A stretch of 64,000 bases of DNA from Janthinobacterium sp. PC23-8 (GCF_002250505.1 NZ_NJGY01000001.1:2809066-2873065), one strand, 5' to 3'. Positions 49,756-58,569 are shown, numbered from the stretch's first letter. The notes: generated by a model not told the origin, from the sequence alone. Made by a program: numbers and translations.

Positions 49756-50355
49756 TCAGAGCAAATCGCCCTCGGTCATGATGTGATCGAGGGCGATGTC
49801 GTATGGGCCGCTGGCAAAGTATGCTTGCAGGCAGCCATAGGCGACGCCCACAGTGCGCGGGCGCGGCGCATGTTCCAAAGTGCGGTCGTAGTAACCGCCG
49901 CCATAGCCGAGCCGGTAGCGTTCGGCATTGAAACCGAGGCAGGGCACCAGCAGCACCGGCGGCGGCGGCAGCAGACGCAACTGGGCGGGCACGGCCACGC
50001 CCATGCCATCCTTGACCATGGGTTCCCCTGGCACCCAGCTGGCAAACGCCAGCGGCGCCTGTTTTTCCAGCACCACCGGCAGGGCCAGCGCCACGCCGCG
50101 CGCGGCCAGCGCCGCATAGGCGGCCTGCAGGTCCGGTTCGCCATGCAGGGGCCAGTAGACGGCCAGCGCAGTAATATGTTCATTTGCACAGCAGTCCAGC
50201 AGGCGCTGCGCAATGGCCGCGTCCCACTGCGCGCGGGTGGCGTCTGGCAGGGCGCGCCGGGTGGCCAGCAGGGCTTTGCGCAGGCTGGCCTTTTCCTGTA
50301 GAGCAATGGCTGGCGAGCTAGCCGGATCGCATGTTATTCTAGGGTCGCTATTCAT
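49756..50355 (-). CDS. fau: 5-formyltetrahydrofolate cyclo-ligase
   Basis: A 199-residue enzyme. The ATP/folate motif is RLGYGGGYYDRTLE, the N-terminal block is KASLRKALLATRRALP, and VLLVPCLGFNAERY is also diagnostic. It converts 5-formyltetrahydrofolate to methenyltetrahydrofolate and so feeds the same one-carbon pool as the convergent metF gene 16 bases away. It is divergent from slt with a 32-base spacer. Confidence 0.94.
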   Translation of the reverse strand: MNSDPRITCDPASSPAIALQEKASLRKALLATRRALPDATRAQWDAAIAQRLLDCCANEHITALAVYWPLHGEPDLQAAYAALAARGVALALPVVLEKQAPLAFASWVPGEPMVKDGMGVAVPAQLRLLPPPPVLLVPCLGFNAERYRLGYGGGYYDRTLEHAPRPRTVGVAYGCLQAYFASGPYDIALDHIMTEGDLL

Positions 50356-50387
50356 ATCACCATCAAGTCACTATTGAGAGTCGTACA

Positions 50388-52367
50388 TTGATTTCCCCAC
50401 TGAAATGGATTGCCGGTACGATGCTGTGTGTTGCATCCGCCTTCTCCCCCTTGGCAGCTTTTGCCCAGGCCGCCACCCAAATCAACCCGGCCGCACCCGA
50501 TACGCGCAGCGAAGATGACGCTTTCCTGCTGCTGCGCGACGCTGCGCGCAAGGATGATATCGAGAAGGTCGACTTTTATGCCAGCCGCCTTACCGATTAC
50601 CAGGTGCCGTCCTATGTCGACTATTATCGGCTCAAACCGCGCATCCGGCAGCTGACGGAAGCACAATTTCGCGATTACCTGGCGCGCTACAAGGGCAGCG
50701 CGATTGCCGACCGCTTCCGCAACGACTGGCTGCTGGAGCTGGGCCGCCAGCGCAACTGGGTGATTTTCGATGAACAATATCCGCAATTCGCGCTCGACGA
50801 CGATACCCAGTTGAAATGCTATGCCTTGATGTCGCGCGTGGCCAAGGGCCAGAAAGTGGCGGACGAGGCGCGCAACCTGCTGGTATCGCCGCCCGGCTAT
50901 GGCGAAGCGTGCGGCAGCCTGATCACGGCGCTGGCGCAAAGCGGCCAGTTCGACAGCAATGACTTGTGGGCGCAGATCCGCCTGGCCGGCCAGAGCAACG
51001 CTACCGGCCCGGCGCGCCGCGTCGCGCTGCTGCTGGGCGCGTCGGACGCGAAGATGGCGCAGGCGATCGACCTGCCGGCGCTGGTGCTGGCCAAGGGGCC
51101 GGGCGCGGGCCGCGCCGACCATGAAATGTACCTGGTGGCGGTCGGTCGCATGGCGCGCAGTACCTTGAAACTGGGCGTGGCGGCGCTGCAAAAGAACCTG
51201 TCCCAACTGACGGCCCAGGAACAGGCGATCGGCTGGTCCAACGTGGCCTTGCAGGCCTCGTATTCCTTGTCGCCTGACGCGTTTGACTACTGGCAAAAGT
51301 CGAATGGCGCACCGTTGACCCTGGAGCAAATGCAATGGAAGACGCGCATAGCCCTGCGTGAAGGCAACTGGCCGCTGGTGAAATCGACCATCGAGACCAT
51401 GCCGGCCTCGCTGCGCCAGGACCCGACCTGGGTCTACTGGCTGGCGCGCGCGCTGCAGGCCGAAACGCCGGGCCGTGCCAACGCCCAGGCCACCGCCTTG
51501 TACCGCAGCATCAATGAGCAGTCGAATTTTTACGGCTTGCTGGCCAACGAAGAGCTGGGCAACCATCTGGTCCTGCCGCCGCCGGGCCAGCCGGTCAGTC
51601 CGGCGGAAATCGCCGCCATGGCCGCCAATCCCGGCTTGCAGCGGGCATTGAAATTTTTCAACATGCGCTTGCGCTTCGAAGGCACGCGCGAATGGAACTG
51701 GGAATTGCGCTCGATGACGGATCGCCAGCACCTGGCGGCCGCCGAATTTGCGCGCCAGAACAATGTGCTCGACCGCATGGTCAACACCTCGGACCGCACG
51801 CGCCTGGAGGTGGACTACACGCAGCGCTACCCGACGCCGCATGATGACGTGATGCATCCGGCCACCAAGAGCCTGGGACTGGACAAGGCCTGGGTGTATG
51901 GCCTGATCCGCCAGGAATCGCGCTTTATCATGGATGCGCAGTCGCATGTGGGCGCCTCCGGCCTGATGCAGGTAATGCCGTCGACCGCGCGCTATGTCGC
52001 CAAGAAGATCGGTTTGACCGATTTCGTCACCGAAACCCTGAGCGATGTGCGCACCAACGTCATGCTGGGCACCAACTACCTGAACATGGTATTGGGGGGA
52101 CTGGACGGCTCGCAAGTGCTGGCCAGCGCCGCCTATAACGCCGGTCCGGGCCGGCTGCGTACCTGGCGCGCCACCATGACGCGCCCGCTGGAAGGGGCTG
52201 TGTTTGCGGAAATCATCCCCTTTACGGAAACGCGCACCTATGTGAAAAACGTGATGTCCAACGCCACGTATTATGCGGCCCTGTTCGAGAAAAGCCCACA
52301 GTCGCTCAAAGCGCGGCTGGGCACGGTCGGGCCGAAGAACAGCGCGATTGCCGCAGATTTGCCATAA
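50388..52367 (+). CDS. slt: Soluble lytic murein transglycosylase (Slt family)
   Basis: A 659-residue periplasmic enzyme from a TTG start with signal peptide (WIAGTMLCVASAFSPLAAFAQA). A long superhelical alpha-domain fills residues ~50-450. The C-terminal transglycosylase domain has the catalytic Glu in YGLIRQESRFIMDAQSHVGA. SGLMQVMPSTARYVAKKIG and LASAAYNAGPGRLRTWR follow. It cuts glycan strands to 1,6-anhydro-muropeptides. Confidence 0.93.
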   Translation: MISPLKWIAGTMLCVASAFSPLAAFAQAATQINPAAPDTRSEDDAFLLLRDAARKDDIEKVDFYASRLTDYQVPSYVDYYRLKPRIRQLTEAQFRDYLARYKGSAIADRFRNDWLLELGRQRNWVIFDEQYPQFALDDDTQLKCYALMSRVAKGQKVADEARNLLVSPPGYGEACGSLITALAQSGQFDSNDLWAQIRLAGQSNATGPARRVALLLGASDAKMAQAIDLPALVLAKGPGAGRADHEMYLVAVGRMARSTLKLGVAALQKNLSQLTAQEQAIGWSNVALQASYSLSPDAFDYWQKSNGAPLTLEQMQWKTRIALREGNWPLVKSTIETMPASLRQDPTWVYWLARALQAETPGRANAQATALYRSINEQSNFYGLLANEELGNHLVLPPPGQPVSPAEIAAMAANPGLQRALKFFNMRLRFEGTREWNWELRSMTDRQHLAAAEFARQNNVLDRMVNTSDRTRLEVDYTQRYPTPHDDVMHPATKSLGLDKAWVYGLIRQESRFIMDAQSHVGASGLMQVMPSTARYVAKKIGLTDFVTETLSDVRTNVMLGTNYLNMVLGGLDGSQVLASAAYNAGPGRLRTWRATMTRPLEGAVFAEIIPFTETRTYVKNVMSNATYYAALFEKSPQSLKARLGTVGPKNSAIAADLP

Positions 52368-52389
52368 CCTTTTAGACTGATAGCCGATC

Positions 52390-53106
52390 ATGCAAACCAC
52401 CGTCCTCGATCCCAGCCTCACGCAAGCCCTGGCCAGCGCCCGCGAGCCAGGCCTGACCCTTATCATCGGCAACAAGAATTATTCGTCGTGGTCGATGCGC
52501 CCGTGGGTGGCGCTGACCGCCTTCGGCATTGCGTTCCAGGAAGTGCGCGTGCTGCTCGACCAGAAAGATACGTCGAGCAAGATCGCCGAATATTCGGCCT
52601 GCGGCCGGGTGCCGGTGCTGCTGGCCGGCGAGATCACCGTCTGGGACAGCCTGGCCATTTGCGAATACCTGGCCGAACAGTTCCCGGATAAACATCTGTG
52701 GCCGCAGGATGTCGCCGCGCGCGCCATGGCGCGTTGCATCTGCGCCGAAATGCATTCGGGCTTTAGCGACTTGCGCAACGATATGTCCATGCATATCAAG
52801 GCGCATCTGCCGGGCCGGGGCCGCACGCCGGGCGCCCAGGCCGATATCGGCCGCATCAGCGAAATCTGGGAAGAGTGTTTGTCGCGCTTTGGCCACCACC
52901 AGTTCCTGTTTGGCGAGTTCTCGATTGCCGACGCGTATTTCGCGCCCGTCGTCATGCGTTTTCGTACCTATGGCGTATCGCTGGCGCCGGCCCTGAACGC
53001 CTATTGCGAGCGCGTGCAGGCGCACCCGGCCGTGGCGCGCTGGATCACCGAAGCGCTGGCCGAGACGGAAGTGGCGGCCAGACACGATGCCGAATTGCCG
53101 GATTAA
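52390..53106 (+). CDS. Glutathione S-transferase family protein
   Basis: A 238-residue GST-fold protein. The thioredoxin-like domain has LTLIIGNKNYSSWSMRPWVALTAF (Ser-rich active-site loop), SGRVPVLL-like text (SACGRVPVLLAGEITVWDSLAIC), and a helical C-terminal domain with SIADAYFAPVVMRFRTYGV. The SSWSMRPW start is typical of a bacterial GST subgroup of unknown substrate. It lies between slt and cca on the plus strand, 17 bases before cca. Confidence 0.88.
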   Translation: MQTTVLDPSLTQALASAREPGLTLIIGNKNYSSWSMRPWVALTAFGIAFQEVRVLLDQKDTSSKIAEYSACGRVPVLLAGEITVWDSLAICEYLAEQFPDKHLWPQDVAARAMARCICAEMHSGFSDLRNDMSMHIKAHLPGRGRTPGAQADIGRISEIWEECLSRFGHHQFLFGEFSIADAYFAPVVMRFRTYGVSLAPALNAYCERVQAHPAVARWITEALAETEVAARHDAELPD

Positions 53107-53123
53107 TCGCGACCGTGCCTGAG

Positions 53124-54227
53124 ATGAAGATTTATACGGTCGGCGGCGCCGTGCGCGACGCCTTGCTGGGCTTGCCGGTCAAGGACCATGACCATGTGGT
53201 GGTGGGCGCCACGCCGGACGACATGCTGCGCAAGGGGTACCGGCCGGTCGGCAAGGATTTCCCGGTCTTCCTGCACCCGATCACGCAGGAAGAATATGCG
53301 CTGGCCCGCACCGAGCGCAAGACCGCGCCCGGCTACCGGGGTTTCGTGTTCCATGCGGCGCCCGACGTCACGCTGGAAGACGACCTGGTGCGGCGCGACC
53401 TGACCATCAACGCGATTGCCCGCGACGAGGACGGCCAGCTCACCGATCCGTTTGGCGGCGTCGACGATATCAATGACAAGGTGTTTCGGCACGTGTCCGA
53501 GGCCTTTGGCGAAGACCCCGTGCGCGTGCTGCGCCTGGCCCGCTTTGCGGCCCGCTTTGGCGATTTTACGGTGGCGCCCGCCACCATGGAATTGATGCGC
53601 ACGATGGTGAAAAACGGCGAAGTCGACGCTCTGGTGGCCGAGCGCGTCTGGCAGGAAGTGGCCAAGGGCCTGATGGAAGCGCAGCCGTCGCGCATGCTGG
53701 CGGTGTTGCAGGACTGCGGCGCGCTGGCGCGCATCCTGCCCGAACTCATCATCAATGATCGCCTGTTGCAGGTGATCGACCGGGCCGCTGCCGACGCGCT
53801 GGCGCTGTGCGTGCGCTTTGCGGTGCTGATGCTGGCCGTGCCCGTCGCACAGATCAATGCGCTGGGCGAGCGCCTGCGCGTGCCCAACGACTGCCGCGAA
53901 CTGGCCGTGATGACCGCGCGCGAACAAAGTGTGATCAATAATGCGCTGACCTTGCCGGCCGAAGAGCTGGTGCGCTTGTGCGAGCGCTGCGACGGCCTGC
54001 GCAAGCCGCAGCGCTTTGTGCAGATGCTGCAGGCGGTCGCATGTGACGGTTTTGGAAAGGGTTCCTTCCCCCAGGCGGTTCACTTGCAGGTTGTATTGGA
54101 TGCTGCGCGCTCCGTGAATGCTGGTGAGGTAGCCGGCAAATTTGCCCATCAGCCAAGCGAGATTCCACGGGCCGTCCATCAGGCACGTGTGATCGCTGTC
54201 CAGCGCGTCTGTTCCAGGGATTTTTAA
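53124..54227 (+). CDS. cca: CCA tRNA nucleotidyltransferase, HD motifs missing, atypical 3' end
   Basis: A 367-residue protein from the ATG at 53124. The nucleotidyltransferase core is intact: VGGAVRDALLGLPVKDHDHVV (with the DxD metal ligands), RRDLTINAIARDEDG, FGEDPVRVLRLARFAARFG. Full-length family members have about 410 residues and an HD phosphohydrolase domain. Here the expected His-containing and HDxGK blocks are absent: CVRFAVLMLAV runs straight into GERLRVPND. About the last 60 codons (from ~54050) use many A/T-ending codons, unlike the rest of the gene. CCA addition should persist, but the phosphatase/phosphodiesterase activity probably does not. Confidence 0.85.
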   Translation: MKIYTVGGAVRDALLGLPVKDHDHVVVGATPDDMLRKGYRPVGKDFPVFLHPITQEEYALARTERKTAPGYRGFVFHAAPDVTLEDDLVRRDLTINAIARDEDGQLTDPFGGVDDINDKVFRHVSEAFGEDPVRVLRLARFAARFGDFTVAPATMELMRTMVKNGEVDALVAERVWQEVAKGLMEAQPSRMLAVLQDCGALARILPELIINDRLLQVIDRAAADALALCVRFAVLMLAVPVAQINALGERLRVPNDCRELAVMTAREQSVINNALTLPAEELVRLCERCDGLRKPQRFVQMLQAVACDGFGKGSFPQAVHLQVVLDAARSVNAGEVAGKFAHQPSEIPRAVHQARVIAVQRVCSRDF

Positions 54228-54351
54228 GCGCCTGGCCAAGTATGGATGATCGCTGAAATATACTTGGGGTGTATTAATCCAAATGGTTGTCAGGATATTT
54301 TTAGAGGAAGATGTTTTAAATAAAAATCCTAATGAGTGTTTGGTTTTTATC

Positions 54352-54396
54352 TTGTACATTGCATTTCTCTAAGCTATCCTAAGTAGTATTAGGATA
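54352..54396 (+). promoter_or_regulatory. hipBA promoter and operator
   Basis: -35 TTGTAC (54352-54357), 17-base spacer, -10 TATCCT (54375-54380). The -10 is the left arm of a perfect inverted repeat TATCCTAA-N6-TTAGGATA (54375-54396). Half-site-like ATCCTAA also occurs at 54327-54333. The arms equal E. coli HipB half-sites (TATCC/GGATA), though with wider spacing. HipB binding would block the promoter directly. The AT-rich stretch 54228-54351 holds nothing else I can name. Confidence 0.8.
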
Positions 54397-54408
54397 ATGA
54401 GGTGTGGC

Positions 54409-54672
54409 ATGCGCATAAAGATCGGTAGGCCCATCGAGCTAGGCTCATTGATACGGGCGAACAGGAAAACACAAAAAATGCGTCAGGATGACGCCGCTGG
54501 TGCGATTGGTGTTTCCGATGTCTTCCTGATGCGCCTTGAAAATGGAGCGCCCGGCGCCCGGCTGGACAAGGTATTGCAGGTACTAAAAGGCATGGGGATC
54601 ACTTTATACGCGGATGTGCCTGACGAGGTTGGACGCACCTATGCGGATCTGCTCAGCAAAAAAGATGAGTAG
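54409..54672 (+). CDS. hipB: HipB antitoxin / autorepressor
   Basis: An 87-residue XRE protein from the ATG at 54409, chosen because GAGGTG lies five bases upstream; an ATG at 54397 would begin inside the operator. The helix-turn-helix is LIRANRKTQKMRQDDAAGAIGVSDVFLMRLE, and the C-terminus has LQVLKGMGITLYADV, the HipB pattern. It neutralises HipA and represses the operon through the palindrome just upstream. It overlaps hipA by eight bases (ATGAGTAG), so the two are translationally coupled. Confidence 0.92.
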   Translation: MRIKIGRPIELGSLIRANRKTQKMRQDDAAGAIGVSDVFLMRLENGAPGARLDKVLQVLKGMGITLYADVPDEVGRTYADLLSKKDE

Positions 54673-56005
54673 TCCAGTGCGCATCAGATCTTCGCAGCAA
54701 GAACGTACCTTATTGGCCAGCATCAATGGCCTGGCCGTTGGCCGGCTCATGGACGTAGAAGGTGTCTGGTCGTTTATCTACGATCCGGCCTGGCTCGACA
54801 ATGCAGCCGCTTTTCCCCTGAGCGCAGCTCTTTCCCTGAGGCAAGAAGCACATACGGATACCAGCTCCATGCGTCCCGTGCAGTGGTACTTCGACAATTT
54901 GCTCCCGGAAGAAAATGCCCGTGGTTTGCTGGCTCGCGATGCCAATATCGATATCAGTGATGCCTTCTCATTACTCACCTACTATGGCGCCGAATCGGCG
55001 GGCTCCCTGACGCTCGGCAGTGCTGCTGACCCCGAGTTTGGTGGCGAGCGCGAAGAAAGGCCTTTGCCCGATACCGAGCTACAACGTCGGATAGACAATT
55101 TACCAGGCATATCGTTAGTGGCAGAGGCGCCAAAACGCATGTCGATGGCCGGTGCGCAGCATAAGCTTGCGGTGATCTATCGGCCCCCTGCTTTGTTCGA
55201 ACCGGTGGCTGCCACGCCTTCGACACATATCCTGAAGCCCAACCATGGCGATACCGACTACCGCGACAGCGTGATGAACGAATTATTCGCGATGCGCCTT
55301 GCGCGCAGCGTGGGACTGGATGTGCCGGAAGTGTGGCGTCACTATGTTCCGGCGCCGGTCTACCTGATCGCTCGCTTTGACCGCCAGGCGCAGCAAGGCG
55401 TTGAGCGCCTGCATGCGATCGACGCTTGCCAGCTGCTCAACCTGGATCGGCAATACAAATATAGAGCAGCCAGCATGGAGAGCCTGAGGCAACTGGCCGA
55501 TGCTTGCAGCGTGCCGGCGGCCACGCGTCTGCGGCTTTACAACTGGTTTGTCTTCAATCTGTTAGTGGGTAACAATGATGCTCACTTGAAAAATCTGTCT
55601 TTCCTAGTGGACCATGCAGGTATGCGTCTTGCACCGCACTATGACATGTTATCGACGGCGGTATATAGCACCAAGGCAATGGGCAAGGACGCGTGGCCGA
55701 ACCTCCCCTTGTCCTGGCCATTCCAGGATCTGGAGCGATTCGATCAGCTGAGCCGTGCCGCAGTCATTGCCGCTGGTGAAGAGCTGGGCCTGGCCCAGCC
55801 AACGGCGCAGCGCCTGCTCGATGTGCAATTGAAGAGCGTACCCAAAGCAGCGCAAGCGGTACTGCATGAAATCGAAGAGGAGAATCACCGTCTGCTCCAG
55901 GTGCAACCTGGACTGGCGGCTGTCTTTGGCAGCGAGATGCGGACGGCGCGTAACATTGTCGGCGTGATTATCAAGGACATGGAAATCAAACTTTCCGTAC
56001 AATAA
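54665..56005 (+). CDS. hipA: HipA serine/threonine-kinase toxin
   Basis: A 446-residue kinase from the ATG at 54665. Motifs, by residue: S160 in the Gly/Ser loop (KRMSMAGAQHKLAV), K191 in HILKPN (ATP lysine), D305 and N310 in VGNNDAHLKN (catalytic and metal residues), D327 in PHYDML (metal). All residues needed for kinase activity are present. The known HipA target is glutamyl-tRNA synthetase, whose phosphorylation triggers growth arrest and persistence. The gene pair has lower GC than its neighbours, which points to horizontal transfer. Confidence 0.93.
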   Translation: MSSPVRIRSSQQERTLLASINGLAVGRLMDVEGVWSFIYDPAWLDNAAAFPLSAALSLRQEAHTDTSSMRPVQWYFDNLLPEENARGLLARDANIDISDAFSLLTYYGAESAGSLTLGSAADPEFGGEREERPLPDTELQRRIDNLPGISLVAEAPKRMSMAGAQHKLAVIYRPPALFEPVAATPSTHILKPNHGDTDYRDSVMNELFAMRLARSVGLDVPEVWRHYVPAPVYLIARFDRQAQQGVERLHAIDACQLLNLDRQYKYRAASMESLRQLADACSVPAATRLRLYNWFVFNLLVGNNDAHLKNLSFLVDHAGMRLAPHYDMLSTAVYSTKAMGKDAWPNLPLSWPFQDLERFDQLSRAAVIAAGEELGLAQPTAQRLLDVQLKSVPKAAQAVLHEIEEENHRLLQVQPGLAAVFGSEMRTARNIVGVIIKDMEIKLSVQ

Positions 56006-56045
56006 GGAGGTGAAGTCTGTTTCTCGTGTTCGCCAGGAGTTGATA

Positions 56046-56753
56046 GTGTCCCGCCCCGATCTGTTCAAAAATACCTTGCGACGCCTGTTTGGCTCAGGCA
56101 GGGCGAACGATACGCGTCCTGCGGTGCTGGTCAAGCAGCTGCACGAACGCGACCGGCGCCGGATGATGAAGCATTTTTTATCTCTGGAAAAAAGTGACCG
56201 CCTGCTGCGTTTCGGCAGCGCCTTGCCCGATGAGCTGGTGGCGCAATACGTGCAGAAGATGGACTTCTCGCGCGACATGGTCTACGGCGTCTACAGCCGT
56301 AGTTTCAAGCTGGTCGGCGTGGGGCACCTGGCGTTTGCGCCGAAAGACCTGTCGCCGGCCAGGAGCGTGGCGACGAGCAAGGAGCAGGTGGCCGAGTTCG
56401 GCGTGTCGGTGTCGCCATCGATGCGCGGCAGGGGCGTGGGTTCGAAGCTGTTCGAGCGCGCGGCGATCCATTGCCGCAACAACGATGTCGATACCCTGTA
56501 TATGCACTGCCTGTCGTCCAACAAGACGATGATGCATATCGCCAAGAAGGCGGGCATGGAAATCCAGCGCGAATATGGCGAAGCGGACGCTTATCTGAAA
56601 CTGTTGCCGCCGAACCCGAGCAGCATGCTGCAGGAAGCGGTGCAGGAACAGTTTGCCATGTTCGACTATACGTTCAAGGCCAATGCGCGCGCCGCCTCCA
56701 AGCTGTGGGACCGCTTGCCAGGACGCAAGAAGCCCTGGCCGCCCTCACAATAA
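56046..56753 (+). CDS. GNAT-family N-acetyltransferase
   Basis: A 235-residue protein from the GTG at 56046, preceded by AGGAG at 56034-56038; an in-frame GTG at 56010 overlaps its own ribosome site and is less likely. The GNAT core has VKQLHERDRRRMMKHFLSL, VGVGHLAFAP, the acetyl-CoA loop VSPSMRGRGVGSKLFERA, and LSSNKTMMHIAKKAGM. The substrate is unknown. Before the hipBA insertion it may have followed cca directly. Its 3' end overlaps the convergent Lrp-type gene by nine bases. Confidence 0.85.
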   Translation: MSRPDLFKNTLRRLFGSGRANDTRPAVLVKQLHERDRRRMMKHFLSLEKSDRLLRFGSALPDELVAQYVQKMDFSRDMVYGVYSRSFKLVGVGHLAFAPKDLSPARSVATSKEQVAEFGVSVSPSMRGRGVGSKLFERAAIHCRNNDVDTLYMHCLSSNKTMMHIAKKAGMEIQREYGEADAYLKLLPPNPSSMLQEAVQEQFAMFDYTFKANARAASKLWDRLPGRKKPWPPSQ

Positions 56754-57287
56754 GGGCAGGGCGGTGGTGTCCTTGATGCGCTGCAAGGCAAAGCTCGATT
56801 TCACGTCCAGCACGGCCGGATGGCGCAGCAGGGTCGCCATCATGAAGCGCGAGAAATGCTCCATGTCTTCCACATGTACGCGCAGCAAATAATCCATTTC
56901 GCCCGTCATCGCGTAGCAGGCCACCACTTCCGGCCATTGCGCCACCGCCACCGCAAAGTCGGCGCGTGGCGAGGTGGTCGTCACCAGGCTGGGCGCCAAG
57001 TTGGGTGCCAATACGCGCGCCGTGCTGTGGGCATGGGCGGTAGCGTCGCTGTGCTTTTCCAGCCGCACATTCACATAAGCCAATAGGCCCAGGCCGATTT
57101 TTTCCGGGTCCAGCAGGGCCACGTACTGGCGGATCACGCCCGCTTCCTCCAGCCGTTTCACTCTGCGCAAGCACGGCGACGGCGACAGGCTGACCTGTTC
57201 GGCCACGTCCTGGTTCGACAGCCGGCCGTCGGCCTGCAGCACCGAGAGGATCTTGCGGTCGGTTTTATCCAGCGTAATTTTGTTCAT
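56745..57287 (-). CDS. Lrp/AsnC-family transcriptional regulator
   Basis: A 180-residue protein from the ATG at 57287 (GGAGGAAAGC upstream). The N-terminal winged helix is LDKTDRKILSVLQADGRLSNQDVAEQVSLSPSPCLRRVKRLEEAGVI. The C-terminal RAM ligand-binding domain has GLGLLAYVNVRLEKHSD and ACYAMTGEMDYLLRVHV. About 20 extra residues rich in Ala, Thr and Ser (~96-118) interrupt the RAM domain. It is divergent from hppD with a palindrome between, so it probably controls aromatic amino acid catabolism. Confidence 0.92.
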   Translation of the reverse strand: MNKITLDKTDRKILSVLQADGRLSNQDVAEQVSLSPSPCLRRVKRLEEAGVIRQYVALLDPEKIGLGLLAYVNVRLEKHSDATAHAHSTARVLAPNLAPSLVTTTSPRADFAVAVAQWPEVVACYAMTGEMDYLLRVHVEDMEHFSRFMMATLLRHPAVLDVKSSFALQRIKDTTALPLL

Positions 57288-57312
57288 GCTTTCCTCCGGT
57301 GGGCCATCCTGA

Positions 57313-57339
57313 CGCAATATTATTGCGCAAATCATGATT
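57313..57339. promoter_or_regulatory. Operator candidate between the Lrp-type gene and hppD
   Basis: CGCAATA-T-TATTGCG (57313-57327) is a perfect 15-bp palindrome with the AT-rich centre typical of Lrp/AsnC sites. A second short palindrome, AATCATGATT, follows at 57330-57339. Both lie 26-52 bases upstream of the regulator's start and about 75-100 upstream of hppD. Confidence 0.7.
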
Positions 57340-57412
57340 GTTCGGGAGATCTTTGGCATTTAATGCCGGTCACCCCCGCCTATACTGTGCCCTACTTCTA
57401 GGAGGAGACATC

Positions 57413-58546
57413 ATGCAATTTCAACCTTGGGATAACCCGATGGGTACCGATGGTTTCGAGTTCGTCGAGTATGCGGCACCAGACCCAAAAGCATTGGGCG
57501 AGCTGTTCGAGAACATGGGTTTTACCGCCATCGCGCGCCACCGGCACAAGGATGTGACGCTGTATCGCCAGGGCGACATCAACTTCATCATCAACGCCGA
57601 GCAGGACTCGTTTGCCCAGCGATTTGCCCGCCATCACGGCCCGTCCGTGTGTGCGATCGCCATCCGCGTCGACGACGCGGCCTTCGTCTATCGCCGCGCG
57701 CTGGAGCTGGGCGCCTGGGGGTTTGACAACAGGACCGGTCCGATGGAACTGAACATTCCCGCGATCAAGGGTGTTGGCGATTCGCTGCTGTACTTTGTCG
57801 ACCGCTGGCGCGGCAAGGGTTCCGACAAGGAAGGTGCGCCGGCGCCGGGCGGCATCGGCGACATCAGCATCTACGACGTCGACTTCGTCGCCATTCCCGG
57901 CGCGGTGGCCAGGCCGGTCGGCCATGGCCTGACCTATATCGACCACCTGACGCACAATGTGCACCGTGGCCGCATGAAGGAATGGGCCGGTTTTTATGAA
58001 AACCTGTTCAACTTCCGCGAAGTGCGCTACTTCGATATCGAAGGCAAGCACACCGGTCTCAAGTCGAAAGCCATGACTTCGCCCTGCGGCAAGATCCGCA
58101 TTCCGATCAACGAATCGTCGGACGACAAGTCGCAGATCGCCGAGTACCTCGACCAGTATCACGGCGAAGGCATCCAGCATATCGCGCTGGGCACCGACAA
58201 TATCTATGCTTCCGTGCAAGGCTTGCGCGACACCGGCATCGATTTCCAGGACACCATCGAAACCTACTATGAGCTGGTCAACCGCCGCCTGCCGAACCAC
58301 GGCGAGCAGCTCGAAGAACTGCGCCGCCTGCGTATTTTGATCGATGGCCACAGCACCGAAACGGAACGCGAACTGCTGCTGCAGATCTTTACGCAGACGG
58401 TGATCGGCCCGATCTTCTTCGAGATCATCGAGCGCAAGGGCGACCAGGGTTTCGGCGAAGGCAACTTCCGCGCGCTGTTCGAATCGATCGAGCTGGACCA
58501 GATCAAGCGCGGCGTGTTGACGGCGTCATCCGACATTCCCGCATAA
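57413..58546 (+). CDS. hppD: 4-hydroxyphenylpyruvate dioxygenase
   Basis: A 377-residue Fe(II) dioxygenase from the ATG at 57413 (AGGAGGAGA upstream). The two vicinal-oxygen-chelate halves are visible. The iron ligands lie in YIDHLTHNVHRG (His), EGIQHIALGT (His) and IFFEIIERKG (Glu). It converts 4-hydroxyphenylpyruvate to homogentisate in tyrosine breakdown. Divergent from the Lrp-type regulator and followed by indolepyruvate ferredoxin oxidoreductase. Confidence 0.97.
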   Translation: MQFQPWDNPMGTDGFEFVEYAAPDPKALGELFENMGFTAIARHRHKDVTLYRQGDINFIINAEQDSFAQRFARHHGPSVCAIAIRVDDAAFVYRRALELGAWGFDNRTGPMELNIPAIKGVGDSLLYFVDRWRGKGSDKEGAPAPGGIGDISIYDVDFVAIPGAVARPVGHGLTYIDHLTHNVHRGRMKEWAGFYENLFNFREVRYFDIEGKHTGLKSKAMTSPCGKIRIPINESSDDKSQIAEYLDQYHGEGIQHIALGTDNIYASVQGLRDTGIDFQDTIETYYELVNRRLPNHGEQLEELRRLRILIDGHSTETERELLLQIFTQTVIGPIFFEIIERKGDQGFGEGNFRALFESIELDQIKRGVLTASSDIPA

Positions 58547-58569
58547 AAAAGCACTAAAAAAGTACCAGC

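Noticed and set aside
50356..50387. 6S RNA gene next to fau, as in gammaproteobacteria
   Set aside because: Only 32 bases separate fau and slt, and 16 separate fau and metF. There is no room for it.
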